64,000 nucleotides of DNA from Luteimonas huabeiensis HB2 (GTDB lineage: Bacteria > Pseudomonadota > Gammaproteobacteria > Xanthomonadales > Xanthomonadaceae), in contig NZ_JAAN01000031.1 of NCBI RefSeq assembly GCF_000559025.1, positions 62,001 to 126,000 on the forward strand, given 5' to 3'. Position numbers and translations under genes: made by a program. This document shows, piece after piece, positions 20,803 through 29,225 of this stretch. Under the pieces are notes generated by a model that had not been told where the DNA came from, ran no database searches, and saw only the letters and a list, made by a program, of their open reading frames with translations. Position 1 is the first letter of the stretch. Every line of letters begins with the position of its first letter.

Positions 20803-21618
20803 CTACGCGTCGGCCGCCGCGCCCGCCGGTGCGGAGCGCTTGAGCAGCATCTGGATCGCCTTGCCGGCGGCCGCGAACGCGAACGCGCCGGTGACGTGGG
20901 TGGCGGCGCCGAGCCCGCCGCCGCAGTCGAGCTTGAGCGCCGCCTCGCCATCGAGCTTCGGGCGCAGGCCGCACACCGAGCCATCGGGCTGCGGGTAGCG
21001 CACGTTCTCCAGCGAGTACACCGCCGGCACGCCGAAGTAGCGCTGCGGGCTGCGCGGGAAGGCGAAGTCGGCGCGCAGCTTCTTGCGCACCAGCGCCAGC
21101 ATGGCGTCGTGTTCGGTGCGCGAAAGATCGCGCACGCGCACCAGGGTGGGATCGATGCGCCCGCCGGCCGAGCCGACCGTGAGCACCGGCTGGCGCCGGC
21201 GGCGGCACCACGCGATCGCCTCCACCTTGGCGCGGAAGCTGTCGAAGGCATCGAGCACCAGGTCGTAGCCGGGGCCCAGCAGCGCGTCGAGGTTGCCCGG
21301 GGTGAGGAAGCTCGCCACCGGCGCCACCCGGATCGCGGGGTTGATCGCCAGGCAACGCTCGGCCATCGCCTCGGCCTTGCCGCGGCCGTACTGGCCGGCC
21401 AGCGCGGGCAACTGGCGGTTGGTGTTGGACACGCACAGATCGTCGGCGTCGATCAGGGTCAGCCGCCCCACGCCGCTGCGCGCCAGCGCCTCCACTGCCC
21501 ACGAGCCGACGCCGCCCAGGCCGACCACGGCCACGTGCGCGCGCGAAAGCGCGGCCACCGTGCCGCGCCCGTAGAGGCGATCGATGCCGCCGAAGCGCTC
21601 GCTCCAGGTCTCGTCCAT
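20803..21618 (-). CDS. tcdA: tRNA threonylcarbamoyladenosine dehydratase TcdA
   Basis: TcdA is an E1-like ThiF/MoeB-family enzyme that uses ATP to dehydrate t6A37 of tRNAs to the cyclic form ct6A37. The 271-residue protein has the adenylate-binding loop VVGLGGVGSWAVEALARSGVG, the Asp/Arg motif LIDADDLCVSNTNRQL and DLVLDAFDSFRAKV, all typical of the YgdL/CsdL subgroup. The usual Cys near the C-terminus is present (KLDCGGGLGAATHVTGAF). It lies 7 bp from the TatD-like gene, tail to tail. Confidence 0.9.
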   Translation of the reverse strand: MDETWSERFGGIDRLYGRGTVAALSRAHVAVVGLGGVGSWAVEALARSGVGRLTLIDADDLCVSNTNRQLPALAGQYGRGKAEAMAERCLAINPAIRVAPVASFLTPGNLDALLGPGYDLVLDAFDSFRAKVEAIAWCRRRRQPVLTVGSAGGRIDPTLVRVRDLSRTEHDAMLALVRKKLRADFAFPRSPQRYFGVPAVYSLENVRYPQPDGSVCGLRPKLDGEAALKLDCGGGLGAATHVTGAFAFAAAGKAIQMLLKRSAPAGAAADA

Positions 21619-21766
21619 GCGCGAATTCTAGAGCGCGCGGCGGGCCTTCGGCGCGCGTGGTCCCGCGCTGGACGCGCGCGCCGCTCGAGACGCCGCGCGG
21701 CCGGCGCGCGCGACAGCGCCCGCGCGAGGGGGCATCCTATAGGCGACGCCAGCCAAGGAGCCCGCG

Positions 21767-22222
21767 ATGTCCGCACCGTCCCCCGCCAGCCCGTCCCGCC
21801 CGCGCGGCCCGTCCGCCGCGCAGCGCTACCTGTTCCTGTTCCTCGTCGGCCTGGTGGTCGGCGCGGTGGCGACGGTGATGATCGTTCGCGCGCTGCAGGC
21901 CCGCGCCGATCGTTTCCCCACAAGCCTCATGCAGGTCACCCAGTGGCATGCCGAGCAGTTGCGGGCGAAGGTCGAGGAGAACCGCTGCGCGGCCACCGAC
22001 CTGCTGCCGCACCTGCGCGCGCTGCGCACGCTGGCCGACGACCTCGAGCCGGCGTTCCCCGACCTGCGCGACGATCAGCGCTTCGCCCAGGCCGCGAGCC
22101 AGATGCGCCGCTCGCTGGACGCCAATCTCGCTTCGCCGCCGCTCAACTGCGCCGGGCTGGAAAGCGCCACGCGCGACATCGCCAACGCCTGCCGCGCCTG
22201 CCACCAGGATTTCCGCGGCTGA
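21767..22222 (+). CDS. membrane-anchored c-type cytochrome-like protein (C-terminal CxxCH)
   Basis: A 151-residue protein with one N-terminal membrane anchor (YLFLFLVGLVVGAVATVMIV, about residues 21-40) and a helical periplasmic domain ending in CRACHQDFRG. A single CxxCH near the C-terminus of a four-helix domain is the arrangement of cytochrome c'/c556-type proteins, so covalent haem binding is likely but unproven. Two other cysteines (NRCAATD, PLNCAG) could form a disulfide. No oxidase or dehydrogenase gene is adjacent. Confidence 0.75.
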   Translation: MSAPSPASPSRPRGPSAAQRYLFLFLVGLVVGAVATVMIVRALQARADRFPTSLMQVTQWHAEQLRAKVEENRCAATDLLPHLRALRTLADDLEPAFPDLRDDQRFAQAASQMRRSLDANLASPPLNCAGLESATRDIANACRACHQDFRG

Positions 22223-22375
22223 TCCGGCGCGCGCGCCGCGCGTGAACGCAGACCGTCTCCGCGCCGGCCGCGCAGGCGGATGGCCGGCGCGATTGTCGGC
22301 GTGTTCACGAATCCGGTCCTAACGTCGCGCCATGCGCTGATCGCGCATGCCCCCATCCGAATGCGGAGAAACGCG

Positions 22376-22852
22376 ATGAAGACCCCGTTGCTGGCCACCA
22401 CCGCCGTCGCCGCCGCCCTGGCGCTCGCCGGCTGCGCTTCCTCGCCCGGCTACGGGCCGGGCTACGGTTCCAGCCCCGGCTACGGTTCGGGCTATGGCGC
22501 GCCCAGCTGCCGCGACTGCGGCACCGTCACCCGGATCGAACGCCGCCCGGACAGCCAGCCGAACGTGGCCGGCCCGGTGATCGGCGGCATCGTCGGCGCG
22601 GTCGCCGGCCGCGAACTGGCGCGGCGCAACACCGACAGCGACGGGCGCCGCAACGTCGCCACCGCCGGCGGCGCCGTGGCCGGCGCGGTCGCCGGCAACG
22701 CGATCCAGAACCGCACCGGCAGCGGCGGCTTGTACGACGTCCACGTCCGCCTCAACGACGGCCGCACCGTGGTGCTGGTGCAGAGCGAGGTGGGCGGGCT
22801 GCGCGAAGGCTCCGCGGTGCAGGTGCGCGACGGCCGGGCCTGGGCGCTCTGA
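22376..22852 (+). CDS. glycine-zipper 2TM domain lipoprotein (SlyB/Pcp-like)
   Basis: A 158-residue lipoprotein: signal sequence with lipobox (AAALALAGC), a Gly/Tyr/Ser-rich repeat (GYGPGYGSSPGYGSGYG), then VTRIERRPDSQPNVAGPVIGGIVGAVAGREL and GGAVAGAVAGNAIQNR forming the glycine-zipper pair seen in SlyB and Pcp outer-membrane lipoproteins. The C-terminal domain (DVHVRLNDGRTVVLVQSEVGGL) matches the family. The ATG at 22376 was chosen because the signal peptide begins there. A strong terminator follows 29 bp after the stop. Confidence 0.88.
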   Translation: MKTPLLATTAVAAALALAGCASSPGYGPGYGSSPGYGSGYGAPSCRDCGTVTRIERRPDSQPNVAGPVIGGIVGAVAGRELARRNTDSDGRRNVATAGGAVAGAVAGNAIQNRTGSGGLYDVHVRLNDGRTVVLVQSEVGGLREGSAVQVRDGRAWAL

Positions 22853-22880
22853 GCGCGGCCGCCAGCGCAGGCGCAAAAAG

Positions 22881-22907
22881 AAACCCGGCCGCAAGGCCGG
22901 GTTTTTT
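22881..22907. terminator. strong intrinsic terminator, probably bidirectional
   Basis: AAACCCGGCC, loop GCAA, GGCCGGGTTT followed by a T-run at 22902-22907 (plus strand). On the minus strand the stem is followed by CTTTTTG, so it can also end the cold-shock transcript coming from the right. It sits between the convergent glycine-zipper lipoprotein and cold-shock genes. Confidence 0.9.
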
Positions 22908-22935
22908 CTCGTCAGAGGACCGCGCGCAGCGCGGG

Positions 22936-23145
22936 TCAGGCGGGCTGCACGGCGTCGGCCTGCAGGCCTTTCTGGCCCTTGACCACGGTGAAGCTGACCC
23001 GCTGGCCTTCCTTGAGGCTCTTGAAGCCCTGCACCTGGATGGCGCGGAAATGCACGAAGACGTCCTCGCCGCTCTCGCGGCTGATGAATCCGAAGCCCTT
23101 GGCGTCGTTGAACCACTTCACGGTACCGATTTCACGATCTGACAT
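22936..23145 (-). CDS. cold-shock domain protein (CspA family)
   Basis: A 69-residue single-domain RNA chaperone with both RNA-binding motifs: RNP1 KGFGFI and RNP2 VFVHF, in the order [30 protein letters not shown]. Start ATG 23145 has GGAG 8 bases upstream; a GTG at 23154 would add three residues but is less favourable. The paralogue at 28539-28745 shares the same architecture. The 261-bp upstream gap could hold a long cold-regulated leader, but I cannot identify its promoter. Confidence 0.95.
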   Translation of the reverse strand: MSDREIGTVKWFNDAKGFGFISRESGEDVFVHFRAIQVQGFKSLKEGQRVSFTVVKGQKGLQADAVQPA

Positions 23146-23406
23146 GCGCGTCACTCCCTGGAACGGATCGGCTGGCCTGTACGATGGACGCCGTCGCCGG
23201 CGGCTGGTTGCAAGGAGGGAAGCGCAGATCTAGCGATGTAGCGGACCGGTGGAACATGCGAGCGGGCTCGTCCAACGCGACTCGACTGCATCCAGGCCAC
23301 GGTTCACGGTGACCTTGACAAACACAGCGCGAGCAAATTACCCCGGCCTCCGGGAGAATGCAATCCGCCGCGGGCGCCCTGCCCGCTCCTTCCGGGAGCC
23401 CCCTCG

Positions 23407-23913
23407 ATGCAGACCGAACCCTTCCTCTACGCGCTCGCCGCGGTCCTGGTGATCGTGGGCCTCTTGGGCACGATCCTGCCGGCCCTGCCGGGCATCCCGC
23501 TGGTGTTCGCGGGCCTGCTGCTGGCCGCCTGGGTCGACGGCTTCGTCCACGTCGGGCCGTTGACGCTGGCGCTGCTGGCGCTGCTGACGGTGCTGTCGTT
23601 CCTGGTTGACTTCTGGGCCACGGCGATGGGCGCCAAGCGCGTGGGCGCCAGCCGCAAGGCGCTGGCGGGCGCGGTGATCGGCACCTTCGTGGGCATCTTC
23701 TTCGGCATTCCGGGCATCTTCGTGGGTCCGTTCGCCGGCGCGATGGCCGGCGAACTGCTGCACCGCCGGCGCCTGGACGCGCCCGCGCTGGGCGAGGCCA
23801 CCCGGGTCGGCCTGGGCACCTGGATCGGGGTGGCGGTCGCGGTCGCGTTGAAACTGATGCTGGCCTTCGCAATGATCGGCGTCTTCGCGCTGGCCTGGTG
23901 GGCCGGCCGCTAG
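23407..23913 (+). CDS. DUF456 domain membrane protein
   Basis: A 168-residue, very hydrophobic protein with about five membrane segments. The pattern VLVIVGLLGTILPALPGIPLVFAGLLLAAW at the N-terminus and VGIFFGIPGIFVGPFAGAMAGEL in the middle is the DUF456 signature of duplicated helical hairpins with conserved Gly-Pro. Function is unknown. A TTGACA hexamer at 23315-23320 could serve as its -35 box, but no good -10 is seen at the right distance. pldA starts 71 bp downstream. Confidence 0.88.
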   Translation: MQTEPFLYALAAVLVIVGLLGTILPALPGIPLVFAGLLLAAWVDGFVHVGPLTLALLALLTVLSFLVDFWATAMGAKRVGASRKALAGAVIGTFVGIFFGIPGIFVGPFAGAMAGELLHRRRLDAPALGEATRVGLGTWIGVAVAVALKLMLAFAMIGVFALAWWAGR

Positions 23914-23984
23914 CGGGCGGCCCGCCTTCACCCGCCGCCCACGCCCGTGCCCCTCACCCTGCCGCCTTCGCCACGAGAACCCGC

Positions 23985-25124
23985 ATGCCCCGCCTCGACC
24001 GACTGACCTGCGCCCTCGCCGGCGTACTGGCCGCCGCACCGCTGATGGCCGCCGAGCCCGCCGGCATCGCCGCCTGCGCCGGCCTGGAGAACGACGCCCA
24101 GCGCCTGCAGTGCTACGACCAGCTCGCCGGGCGCCAGAGCCTGAACCCGGCGAGCGCCGACGCCGCCGCCGAACAGGCCCGCGCCGCAGCGGAGGACGCC
24201 GAACGCGGCGGCGAGGGCCGGCGCCCGTGGAGGCGTAGCAATGAGGTGTTCCAGGCCCAGGAAGACGCGCAGACGCGCGAGGCCATCGCCAACGTCGGCA
24301 AGGGCTCGCTGCTCGACACCCGCTGGGAGCTGGCCAAGGATTCCAAGCTCGGGCTGTTCAACTTCCGCGTCTACAAGCCCATGTACCTGCTGCCGGCGTT
24401 CTGGACCAGCGACGTCAACGACACCCCGTCCTCGCCCAACCCGGACAACACCGTCACCACGCCGCAGTCGCTCGACAGCCTGGAGACGAAGTTCCAGCTC
24501 AGCTTCAAGACCAAGGCCTGGGAGAACCTGTTCGGCGACAACGGCGACATCTGGCTGGGCTACACCCAGAGCTCGCGCTGGCAGGTCTACAACACCGACA
24601 ACTCGCGTCCGTTCCGCGAGACCAACTACGAGCCCGAAGTCCTGCTGGTGTTCCGCAACGGCTACGGCCTGCCGGGCGGCTGGCGCGGGCGGATGAGCGC
24701 GATCGGCATCAACCACCAGTCCAACGGCCGCAGCGACCCGCTGTCGCGCAGCTGGAACCGGCTGATGTTCAACTTCGGCTTCGACCGCGAGAACTGGGCA
24801 CTGGTGGCGCGCCCCTGGGTCCGCCTGAGCGACGGCAGCGACGACGACAACCCGGACATCGAGGACTACGTCGGCCGCGGCGATCTGACCCTGATGCACG
24901 TGCGCGGCGAGCAGCGCTTCACCCTGATGGGCCGGCACTCGCTGCGCGGCGGCGACCGCTCGCACGGCGCGCTGCAGTTCGACTGGGGCTTCCCGCTGCA
25001 TCCCGGCCTGCGCAACGTGCGCGGCCACCTGCAGTTGTTCCACGGCTACGGCGAGAGCCTGATCGACTACAACCACAAGGCCACCTACGTCGGCCTGGGC
25101 ATCTCGCTGCAGGACTGGTTCTAG
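23985..25124 (+). CDS. pldA: outer-membrane phospholipase A1
   Basis: OMPLA is an outer-membrane beta-barrel phospholipase that hydrolyses misplaced outer-leaflet phospholipids after dimerising. The 379-residue precursor has a signal peptide (ALAGVLAAAPLMAAEP) and the catalytic block GINHQSNGRSDPLSRSWNRL, with the active His and Ser spaced as H-x-S and the supporting Asn further on. It ends in aromatic LQDWF, as expected for a barrel protein recognised by BAM. An extra 100-residue acidic/Arg-rich N-terminal region precedes the barrel, as in other xanthomonad PldA. Start ATG 23985 is set by the signal peptide. Confidence 0.93.
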   Translation: MPRLDRLTCALAGVLAAAPLMAAEPAGIAACAGLENDAQRLQCYDQLAGRQSLNPASADAAAEQARAAAEDAERGGEGRRPWRRSNEVFQAQEDAQTREAIANVGKGSLLDTRWELAKDSKLGLFNFRVYKPMYLLPAFWTSDVNDTPSSPNPDNTVTTPQSLDSLETKFQLSFKTKAWENLFGDNGDIWLGYTQSSRWQVYNTDNSRPFRETNYEPEVLLVFRNGYGLPGGWRGRMSAIGINHQSNGRSDPLSRSWNRLMFNFGFDRENWALVARPWVRLSDGSDDDNPDIEDYVGRGDLTLMHVRGEQRFTLMGRHSLRGGDRSHGALQFDWGFPLHPGLRNVRGHLQLFHGYGESLIDYNHKATYVGLGISLQDWF

Positions 25125-25175
25125 GGGGCATCGACATTCGGCCTGCAGCCGGCCTGCAGCGCCGAAGCAGCCCCG

Positions 25176-25333
25176 TCTCCCGCGAGCGGAGCCGGTCGTC
25201 CGTTCTCCCGCAAGCGCGGGCATGTCGTCCCTTCCCCCGCAAGCGGGAGTACACCGCCCCTTCTCCCGCGAGCGGGGCCATGTTGTTCCTTCTCCCGCGA
25301 GCGGGCGCATGTCGTCCCTTCTCCCGAAACAGC
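25176..25333. repeat. 29-bp tandem repeat array, six units
   Basis: Units start at 25176, 25204, 25233, 25262, 25291 and 25320 (spacing 28, 29, 29, 29, 29). Each contains TCTCCCGCGAGCGG or a close variant, a short palindrome, followed by a variable CATGTCGTCCCT-type half. There are no unrelated spacers between units. The array fills the gap between the convergent pldA and aidB-like genes, and the same unit occurs at 34628-34740. Confidence 0.85.
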
Positions 25334-25389
25334 GTGCTCCCCGCCTGCGGGGGAAAATCCGCCGCCGGGGCACCCCCGGTCCCCGCCCG

Positions 25390-27042
25390 CTACGGAAGCG
25401 CGCGATCGATCAGCGCGACGAAGTCCGTCCCGGCCGGCAACGTGCCGAGGGCGAAGCCGTGCTCGCCGCCGAGGCGGCTGCGGCAGAACGCGGCCGCGGC
25501 GGGATTGCCGGCGCGCAGCAGCACGCCGGCCTGCAAGGCCAGCGCCAGCCGCTCGACCAGCCGGCGCGCGCCCAGCTCGCGCGCCTCGGCCGTCTCGTCG
25601 GCCTGCCGCGCCAGCGCCGCGTCGAGCGCCTCGAGCGCGGCGTCGTAGGCCGGGTCGCGGCCGGCGGCCGCGCGCAGTTCCTCGCGCAGCGCGCGCCCGC
25701 TCGCCGGCTCGCGCGCCAGCGCGCGCAGCACGTCCAGGCACTGGATGTTGCCGCTGCCCTCCCAGATCGAGTTCAGCGGCGCCTGCCGGTACAGCCGCGG
25801 CAGGATCGATTCCTCGACGTAGCCGGCGCCGCCGAGGCACTCCTGCGCCTCGTTGACCACCACCGGCGCGCGGCGGCAGACCCAGTACTTGCCGATCGCG
25901 GTGGCCACGCGGGCGAACGCCGCCTCGGCGGCGTCGCCGCGGGCGCCGACATCGACCGCGCGCGCCACGCGCATCGCCAGCGCCAGCGCGGCCTCGGCCT
26001 CCAGGGCGAGGTCGGCCAGCACGTTGCGCATCAGCGGCTGCGCGGCCAGCGCGCGCCCGAACGCGGCGCGGTGGCGGGCATGGTGCACGGCCTGCGCCAG
26101 CGCCATGCGCATCTCGGCGGCGGAGCCGAGCATGCAGTCCAGCCGGGTCAGCATGACCATCTCGATGATGGTCTGCACGCCGCGGCCTTCGTCGCCGATC
26201 CGCAACGCCCAGGCGTCGTCGAACTCGACCTCGCTGGAGGCGTTGGCCCAGTCGCCGAGCTTGTCCTTGAGCCGCATCAGCCGGAAGCCGTTGCGCAGGC
26301 CGTCGGGGCGCCAGCGCGGCATCAGGAAGCAGCTCAGGCCGGCCGGCGCCTGCGCCAGCACCAGGAAGCCGTCGGACATCGGCGCCGAGAAGAACCACTT
26401 GTGCCCCTGCAGCGCGTACTCGCCCTCGGCCTGCAGCGGCGTGGCGAGGGTGCGGTTGGCGCGCACGTCGCTGCCGCCCTGCTTCTCGGTCATGCCCATG
26501 CCGACGGTCAGGCCGCGCTTGGCGGCGGCCGGCGCGTCGGCGGGGTCGTAGACGCAGGCGGCGATGCCCGCGACCCAGTCGCGCAGGCGCGGCTCGCGCG
26601 CCAGCACCGGCACCGCGGCATGGGTCATGGTCAGCGGACAGCTGGTGCCGGCCTCGGCCTGGTGGTGCAGGTAGCTCAGCGCCGCGCGGGCGACGTGCGC
26701 GCCGGCGCGCGGCTCGCGCCAGGACAGGCCGGCCACGCCATGCCCGATGGCCTGCGACATCAGCGCGTGGTAGTTCGGGTGGAACTCCACCCGGTCGATG
26801 CGCTGGCCGAAGCGGTCGTGGGTGCGCAGGCGCGGGCGGTCGCGGTTGGCGTCGAAGCCGAGGGCGTAGAGGGTGTCGCCGGCGAGCGCGCCGTAGCTCG
26901 CGATCGCCTCGGCCCAGTCGCCGCCGCCCTCGCGGGCGAGGGCCTCGCGCAGCGCGGCGTCGTCGGCCCACAGGTCGCGCGGCGCGAACTCCGGCGGCTG
27001 GTTCAGCGCGGCCAGCGCGGCCGCGGACGATTCGGCGTTCAT
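25390..27042 (-). CDS. aidB: AidB-like acyl-CoA dehydrogenase family protein
   Basis: A 550-residue flavoprotein of the AidB branch of acyl-CoA dehydrogenases (adaptive response to alkylation in E. coli). Characteristic segments are HPNYHALMSQAIGHGVAGLSW, TMTHAAVPVL, GMGMTEKQGGSDVRANRT, GHKWFFSAPMSDGFLVLAQA and ECLGGAGYVEESILPRLYRQAPLNSIWEGSGNIQCLDVLRAL. Length agrees with AidB (about 540). Its start codon overlaps the stop of the upstream FAD monooxygenase gene by 4 bases, so the two flavoproteins are translationally coupled. No Ada-type regulator is nearby, so a role in alkylation damage is inferred from family only. Confidence 0.9.
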   Translation of the reverse strand: MNAESSAAALAALNQPPEFAPRDLWADDAALREALAREGGGDWAEAIASYGALAGDTLYALGFDANRDRPRLRTHDRFGQRIDRVEFHPNYHALMSQAIGHGVAGLSWREPRAGAHVARAALSYLHHQAEAGTSCPLTMTHAAVPVLAREPRLRDWVAGIAACVYDPADAPAAAKRGLTVGMGMTEKQGGSDVRANRTLATPLQAEGEYALQGHKWFFSAPMSDGFLVLAQAPAGLSCFLMPRWRPDGLRNGFRLMRLKDKLGDWANASSEVEFDDAWALRIGDEGRGVQTIIEMVMLTRLDCMLGSAAEMRMALAQAVHHARHRAAFGRALAAQPLMRNVLADLALEAEAALALAMRVARAVDVGARGDAAEAAFARVATAIGKYWVCRRAPVVVNEAQECLGGAGYVEESILPRLYRQAPLNSIWEGSGNIQCLDVLRALAREPASGRALREELRAAAGRDPAYDAALEALDAALARQADETAEARELGARRLVERLALALQAGVLLRAGNPAAAAFCRSRLGGEHGFALGTLPAGTDFVALIDRALP

Positions 27043-28316
27043 GGCAGGCCTCCCGCTTCGACCGGATCAGTGTAGGCCGGCGCGGGCGCCGCCGCCGCCG
27101 CGAGCGCGTCGAGCAACGCCGGCGCCAGCGCGAAGGTGCCGAACCAGCCCAGGCGGGTGCCGGTCAGCACCCGCAGGCTCTGGGCGCGCAGCCCGGGGAC
27201 GCGGGTGAGCGGATGGAAGACCCGGTCGCGCAGGCGCGCGGCGTAGTCCAGATCCGACTGGAACAGCGGCGTCAGCCAGCGGCTCCAGCGCTGGTACACG
27301 CGCACGTGGGCGAGCCGCGCGCGCTGCCACTGCGCCAGTGCGCGCTCCACGTCGGCGTGCGCGCGCAACGCGTCGCGCAGGGCGCGGGCGTCGAGCAGGG
27401 CCATGTTGACGCCCTGCCCCAGCTGCGGGCTCATCGCGTGGGCGGCATCGCCGATCAGCGCGGCGCGGCCGGCGTACCAGCGCGCGTGGACCGCATCGCG
27501 GTAGCGCGCCCGCGCCAGCCCCTGCGGCACCGGCGTGGCGGCCAGCCGCTCGCCGGCCTCGGGCCAGAGCGCGTCGAGCCCGGCGCGCCAGGCGGATTCG
27601 CCCGGCCATGCGGCATCCTCGAGCGCGGCGGCGGGCACGCTCCAGAAGAAGCTGGTGCGCGGCACCGGATCGTCGGGATGCGTGCCGACCGGCAGCATGC
27701 CGGCCATGCAGCGGGCCCGGCGGTAGCGCTGGCGCAGTTCCGCGGGCCAGGGCCAGGCGCCGGTCTCGACCAGGCACCACTGCGCGCCCCAGGGATAGGG
27801 GCGGTCGTAGCGCGCGGGCGCGACCTGGCCGCGCAGGGAGGAGCCGCTGCCGTCGGCGACCAGCACCAGGTCGTAGGGCCCGTGGCGATGGCCGTCGGCG
27901 TCGGTCAGCCGGCCCTCGCGCACGTCGACCGAAACGATCGCGCAGCCGGCGCGCAGCGAACGCCGCGAGGTCCAGGCGCGGTCGAGCAGCGAGAACAGCG
28001 TGCCGCGCTGCAGGCCGAGCCCGAACAGGCGCGGCTCCAGCTCGGCGTAGCGCATGTCCATGACCGGGCGGCCGGCATCGGTCTCGCCGTAGAGGCGCAG
28101 GATGCGCGCGCCGTGGGCGAACGCGGACTCCAGCAACCCGAGCTCCCACAGCACCTCCAGGCCGGTGGGCTGCAGCAGGAAGCCGGCGCCGACCGGGCGC
28201 GGCTGCGGCGCGCGCTCGAACGCCTCGACCCGGTGGCCATCGCGCGACAGCAGCAGCGCGGCGGCCTGGCCGGCGGTGCCGTAACCGACGATTGCGATCG
28301 ACAGCTCGCGGCTCAT
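27039..28316 (-). CDS. FAD-dependent monooxygenase (PHBH-like)
   Basis: A 425-residue class A flavin monooxygenase. The Rossmann motif is SIAIVGYGTAGQAAALLLSRDGHRVEAFER at the N-terminus, DLVLVADGSGSSLR is the middle DG motif, and GRAALIGDAAHAMSPQLGQGVNMALLDA is the second FAD-binding GD motif. The substrate is unknown. Start ATG 28316 immediately precedes MSRELSIAIVG; upstream open frame lacks family similarity. It is coupled to the AidB-like gene downstream, which suggests an oxidative pathway shared by both. Confidence 0.88.
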   Translation of the reverse strand: MSRELSIAIVGYGTAGQAAALLLSRDGHRVEAFERAPQPRPVGAGFLLQPTGLEVLWELGLLESAFAHGARILRLYGETDAGRPVMDMRYAELEPRLFGLGLQRGTLFSLLDRAWTSRRSLRAGCAIVSVDVREGRLTDADGHRHGPYDLVLVADGSGSSLRGQVAPARYDRPYPWGAQWCLVETGAWPWPAELRQRYRRARCMAGMLPVGTHPDDPVPRTSFFWSVPAAALEDAAWPGESAWRAGLDALWPEAGERLAATPVPQGLARARYRDAVHARWYAGRAALIGDAAHAMSPQLGQGVNMALLDARALRDALRAHADVERALAQWQRARLAHVRVYQRWSRWLTPLFQSDLDYAARLRDRVFHPLTRVPGLRAQSLRVLTGTRLGWFGTFALAPALLDALAAAAAPAPAYTDPVEAGGLP

Positions 28317-28489
28317 GCGCGCATCCCCCGGAACCGGTTCAAATCCTGCCGCGAGCGCAGCCGGGTGGCGCGTGGCGCAGCGCAGCAAGCGCAGTGCACG
28401 AGCGGCACAGAGCATTCATGGCCGCCATCGCTGGCGCACCGCACGCGCGCCAGCTGGCAAGCGCAGCAAGAATTCGAACGGGTTCCACG

Positions 28490-28516
28490 AAAAAGGCCCC
28501 GCGCGGACGCGGGGCC
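28490..28516 (-). terminator. intrinsic terminator of the second cold-shock gene
   Basis: On the minus strand GGCCCCGCG, a short loop and CGCGGGGCC are followed by TTTTT. It lies 22 bp after the cold-shock stop codon. The reverse direction has no T-tract, so it is unidirectional. Confidence 0.88.
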
Positions 28517-28538
28517 TGGACAGGACGGGCCCGAGCCG

Positions 28539-28745
28539 TCAGGCGACCGGGGAAACGCCGGAGGCCTGTGCGCCCTTCGGCCCCTGGGTCACCTCGTAGC
28601 TGACGCGCTGACCTTCCTGCAGGCTGCGGAAGCCCTTGGACTCGATGGCCGAGTAATGGACGAATACGTCCGATCCCCCGTCTTCCGGGGCGATGAAGCC
28701 GAAACCCTTGGCATCGTTGAACCACTTCACTGTGCCGTATTGCAT
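28539..28745 (-). CDS. cold-shock domain protein (CspA family), second copy
   Basis: A 68-residue single cold-shock domain: [31 protein letters not shown], with RNP1 KGFGFI and RNP2 VFVHY. It is a paralogue of the gene at 22936-23145, with an extra Gly in the loop and a His-Tyr in place of His-Phe. A sigma-70 type promoter is visible upstream (28798-28826) and a strong terminator downstream, so it is a monocistronic gene with a leader of about 45 nt, too short for a long CspA-type thermosensing leader. Confidence 0.95.
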   Translation of the reverse strand: MQYGTVKWFNDAKGFGFIAPEDGGSDVFVHYSAIESKGFRSLQEGQRVSYEVTQGPKGAQASGVSPVA

Positions 28746-28797
28746 AACCCTTCCACCTCGTCTGGATGCGATAGCGTGCGCCGGGACGCACGGCCCG

Positions 28798-28826
28798 AGT
28801 ATCGAAGCAATTTCCGGCGCTTGCAA
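28798..28826 (-). promoter_or_regulatory. sigma-70 promoter of the second cold-shock gene
   Basis: Reading the minus strand, TTGCAA (28826-28821) and GATACT (28803-28798) are separated by exactly 17 bp. The predicted start near 28791 gives a leader of about 45 nt. Confidence 0.7.
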
Positions 28827-29032
28827 TCCGATCGCCGCCGATCGAGGACGCATGGCGGCGGGAATGGACGCGACGGTCGGCGGCGAGCGCATCCGGCGAC
28901 CGCCGAAGTGTGATCGCGTTTGCAGCTTCCGCGGAATGCACGGCGGCGACCGCCGAAGCGGCGGCATCCGCAGCGTGTCCAGCATCCGGCGGGCGGCACC
29001 GCCCGGCCAGTCGATCGAGACGGCCAGACTCA

Positions 29033-29047
29033 ATTGGTATGACCAAT
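29033..29047. promoter_or_regulatory. upstream operator O1, likely LldR site
   Basis: A perfect palindrome ATTGGT-ATG-ACCAAT. It fits the TNGTNNNACNA consensus of the FadR/LldR branch of GntR regulators, and lldR is in the operon. It lies about 24 bp before the -35 box and is the exact reverse complement of the downstream site. Confidence 0.8.
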
Positions 29048-29070
29048 ATCGACTTAGCCTATGGTCTCAG

Positions 29071-29100
29071 TTGACCCCGCGGCCTTACTGCGCGTCTAAT
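29071..29100 (+). promoter_or_regulatory. promoter of the lld operon
   Basis: TTGACC at 29071-29076 and TCTAAT at 29095-29100, 18 bp apart. It lies between the two operators; the predicted start is near 29107, so the second operator falls at about +22. Confidence 0.65.
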
Positions 29101-29128
29101 CCCAGCCGAACACCGGTATCCCTGCATT

Positions 29129-29143
29129 ATTGGTCATACCAAT
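29129..29143. promoter_or_regulatory. downstream operator O2, likely LldR site
   Basis: ATTGGT-CAT-ACCAAT, reverse complement of O1, centre to centre 96 bp away. The promoter sits between the sites, the same arrangement known for the E. coli lldPRD operators, where the repressor acts at both sites. Confidence 0.8.
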
Positions 29144-29225
29144 CAGGCGTACCAACGCCTTCGTGCACGACCCCGGCCCGCGACGCGCGCCGCCCTTCCG
29201 CTCAGCTTCCGGGACCACCGCGCCG

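Noticed and set aside
23315-23343. TTGACA hexamer as a promoter for the DUF456 gene
   Set aside because: No acceptable -10 hexamer occurs at 16-18 bp, so it is mentioned only in the gene entry and not called as a feature.
25176-25333. Regularly spaced repeats as a possible CRISPR array
   Set aside because: Units are adjacent with no unrelated spacers, differ from each other, and no cas gene lies in the window. They match a dispersed palindromic repeat family.
28331-28350. GGTTCAAATCC, resembling a tRNA T-arm
   Set aside because: The flanking stem pairs poorly and there is no acceptor, D or anticodon arm on either strand; the 5' part would overlap the monooxygenase gene.
29130-29225. Upstream extension of lldP to an earlier in-frame start
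   Set aside because: It starts inside operator O2, encodes a Pro/Arg-rich non-membrane tail and has no family support; ATG 29226 fits LldP.
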